Assembly (NCBI GenBank): GCA_018381595.1
Contig: JAGZRP010000056.1
Location: forward strand, 1-5,862
Origin: Bacillota bacterium
GTDB taxonomy: Bacteria > Bacillota_I > Bacilli_A > RF39 > UBA660
Reading direction: 5' to 3'
Length of the DNA: 5,862 bases
Shown: piece by piece, positions 5,523 to 5,862 of the stretch
Layout of the letters: each line of letters starts with the position of its first letter
How positions within the stretch are numbered: position 1 is the first letter of the stretch
The notes under the pieces: model-generated
Database searches by the model: none
What the model was told of the DNA's origin: nothing
What the model saw: only the letters and a program-made list of their open reading frames with translations
Position numbers and translations under genes: made by a program

Positions 5523-5548
5523 AAAAAGATAATCTGTGGGTTTTTAAA
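5518..5548 (+). terminator. Weak possible terminator after the Ntn-hydrolase gene
   Basis: TTTAAAAA (5518-5525), overlapping the stop codon, is complementary to TTTTTAAA (5541-5548) across a 15-base loop. The stem is entirely A-T and no clean T tail follows, so this is a weak candidate; read-through to the next gene is possible. Confidence 0.25.
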
Positions 5549-5554
5549 TATAAC

Positions 5555-5583
5555 TTTATTACTTTTAGATTCATTGATATAAT
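5555..5583 (+). promoter_or_regulatory. Extended -10 promoter for the amidohydrolase gene
   Basis: A perfect TATAAT (5578-5583) is preceded by TGA (5575-5577), a full extended -10 element. The -35 region, TTTATT (5555-5560, 17-base spacer), is poor, which is usual for extended -10 promoters. Transcription would start near 5590, about 43 bases before the ATG. Confidence 0.75.
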
Positions 5584-5632
5584 GAGTAAAAGTGTAAATA
5601 ATAGTATTAGGAAAAAGTAGATGGAGGACTGT

Positions 5633-5862
5633 ATGAAAAAATTATTTGTAAATGGAAATATCATTACAATGAATGAAACGATCGTGAATTCAGTTTTAAT
5701 AGAGGATGATCTTATCATACAGGTTGGAAATGATATTGTAGACGAGGAAGCAGAAATCATTGATTTAGATGGGAAAACGATATTACCATCTTTTATTGAT
5801 GCACATAGTCATTTAACCGCATTTGCCTCTTCTTTTTTAGAAGCTAATTTGGAAAATACAAA
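5633..5862 (+). CDS. N-terminal fragment of a YtcJ-like metal-dependent amidohydrolase (runs off the window)
   Basis: The first 76 codons of a gene that continues past the right edge. The translation opens MKKLFVNGNIITMNE and has the typical small beta-domain of the amidohydrolase superfamily: a variable first strand set, then IIDLDGKTILPSFIDAHSHL (42-61). The HxH metal ligands at the end of strand 1 are H58 and H60. The usual PGF is PSF here. This arrangement (NGNIxTMN...DLxGKxxLPxFIDAHxHL) fits the amidohydrolase-3/YtcJ group, whose members are typically a little over 500 aa and hydrolyse amide or related C-N bonds with zinc; the substrate cannot be named. TGGAGG (5622-5627) lies 5 bases before the ATG. 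It has its own extended -10 promoter but is close behind another amide-cleaving enzyme. The catalytic Lys/His/Asp residues lie outside the window. Confidence 0.85.
   Translation, partial: MKKLFVNGNIITMNETIVNSVLIEDDLIIQVGNDIVDEEAEIIDLDGKTILPSFIDAHSHLTAFASSFLEANLENT

Noticed and set aside
5515..5760. An 81-codon minus-strand open frame at the right end
   Set aside because: It is Phe/Ile/Ser-rich, opposite the promoter and the start of the amidohydrolase gene, which has a clear HxH motif and ribosome binding site.

Overview
This is an AT-rich window with AGGAGG-type ribosome binding sites, sigma-A-like promoters and short T-tailed terminators. It looks like the chromosome of a low-GC Gram-positive bacterium. 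A signal-peptide surface protein ending in an LPXTG-like sorting signal (NPNTHD, membrane segment, basic tail) supports a walled Firmicute of the Bacilli or Erysipelotrichia type. No rRNA, tRNA, CRISPR array, transposase or phage gene is visible, so the species cannot be fixed. All eight genes are on the plus strand; the last runs off the right edge.

Layout: 1-269 is a gene-free leader. It holds nested inverted repeats and then a promoter-like element, TTGACA-N17-TGTTAT, whose spacer contains an uninterrupted run of nine G. This drives a 432-aa exported repeat protein (270-1568) that ends at a strong terminator. An extended -10 promoter (1746-1774) then serves a two-gene phosphatase unit: a low-molecular-weight protein-tyrosine phosphatase (1800-2270) and a small HAD-family phosphatase (2292-2762), closed by a second terminator. 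A three-gene unit follows: an O6-alkylguanine-DNA alkyltransferase (2834-3376), a short alkyltransferase-like protein overlapping it by 8 bp (3369-3677), and a divergent DapB-type reductase (3694-4383), whose stop codon lies in the loop of its own terminator. A clear promoter (4415-4443) precedes a C45/penicillin-acyltransferase-like Ntn hydrolase (4494-5522) carrying an in-frame ATGGAT repeat. A perfect extended -10 then leads to the start of a YtcJ-type amidohydrolase (5633 onward).

Most genes are ordinary housekeeping or accessory enzymes: signalling phosphatases, repair of alkylated DNA, and amide hydrolysis. The part most worth a second look is the left end. A nine-G tract between -35 and -10 boxes, upstream of a wall-anchored beta-helical surface protein, has the form of a phase-variable promoter like that of meningococcal porA. 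The paired alkyltransferases, the altered DapB active-site loop and the hexanucleotide repeat in the Ntn hydrolase are secondary points. Two gene starts were placed downstream of the longest reading frame because a good ribosome binding site and the family's N-terminus agree on the internal ATG.
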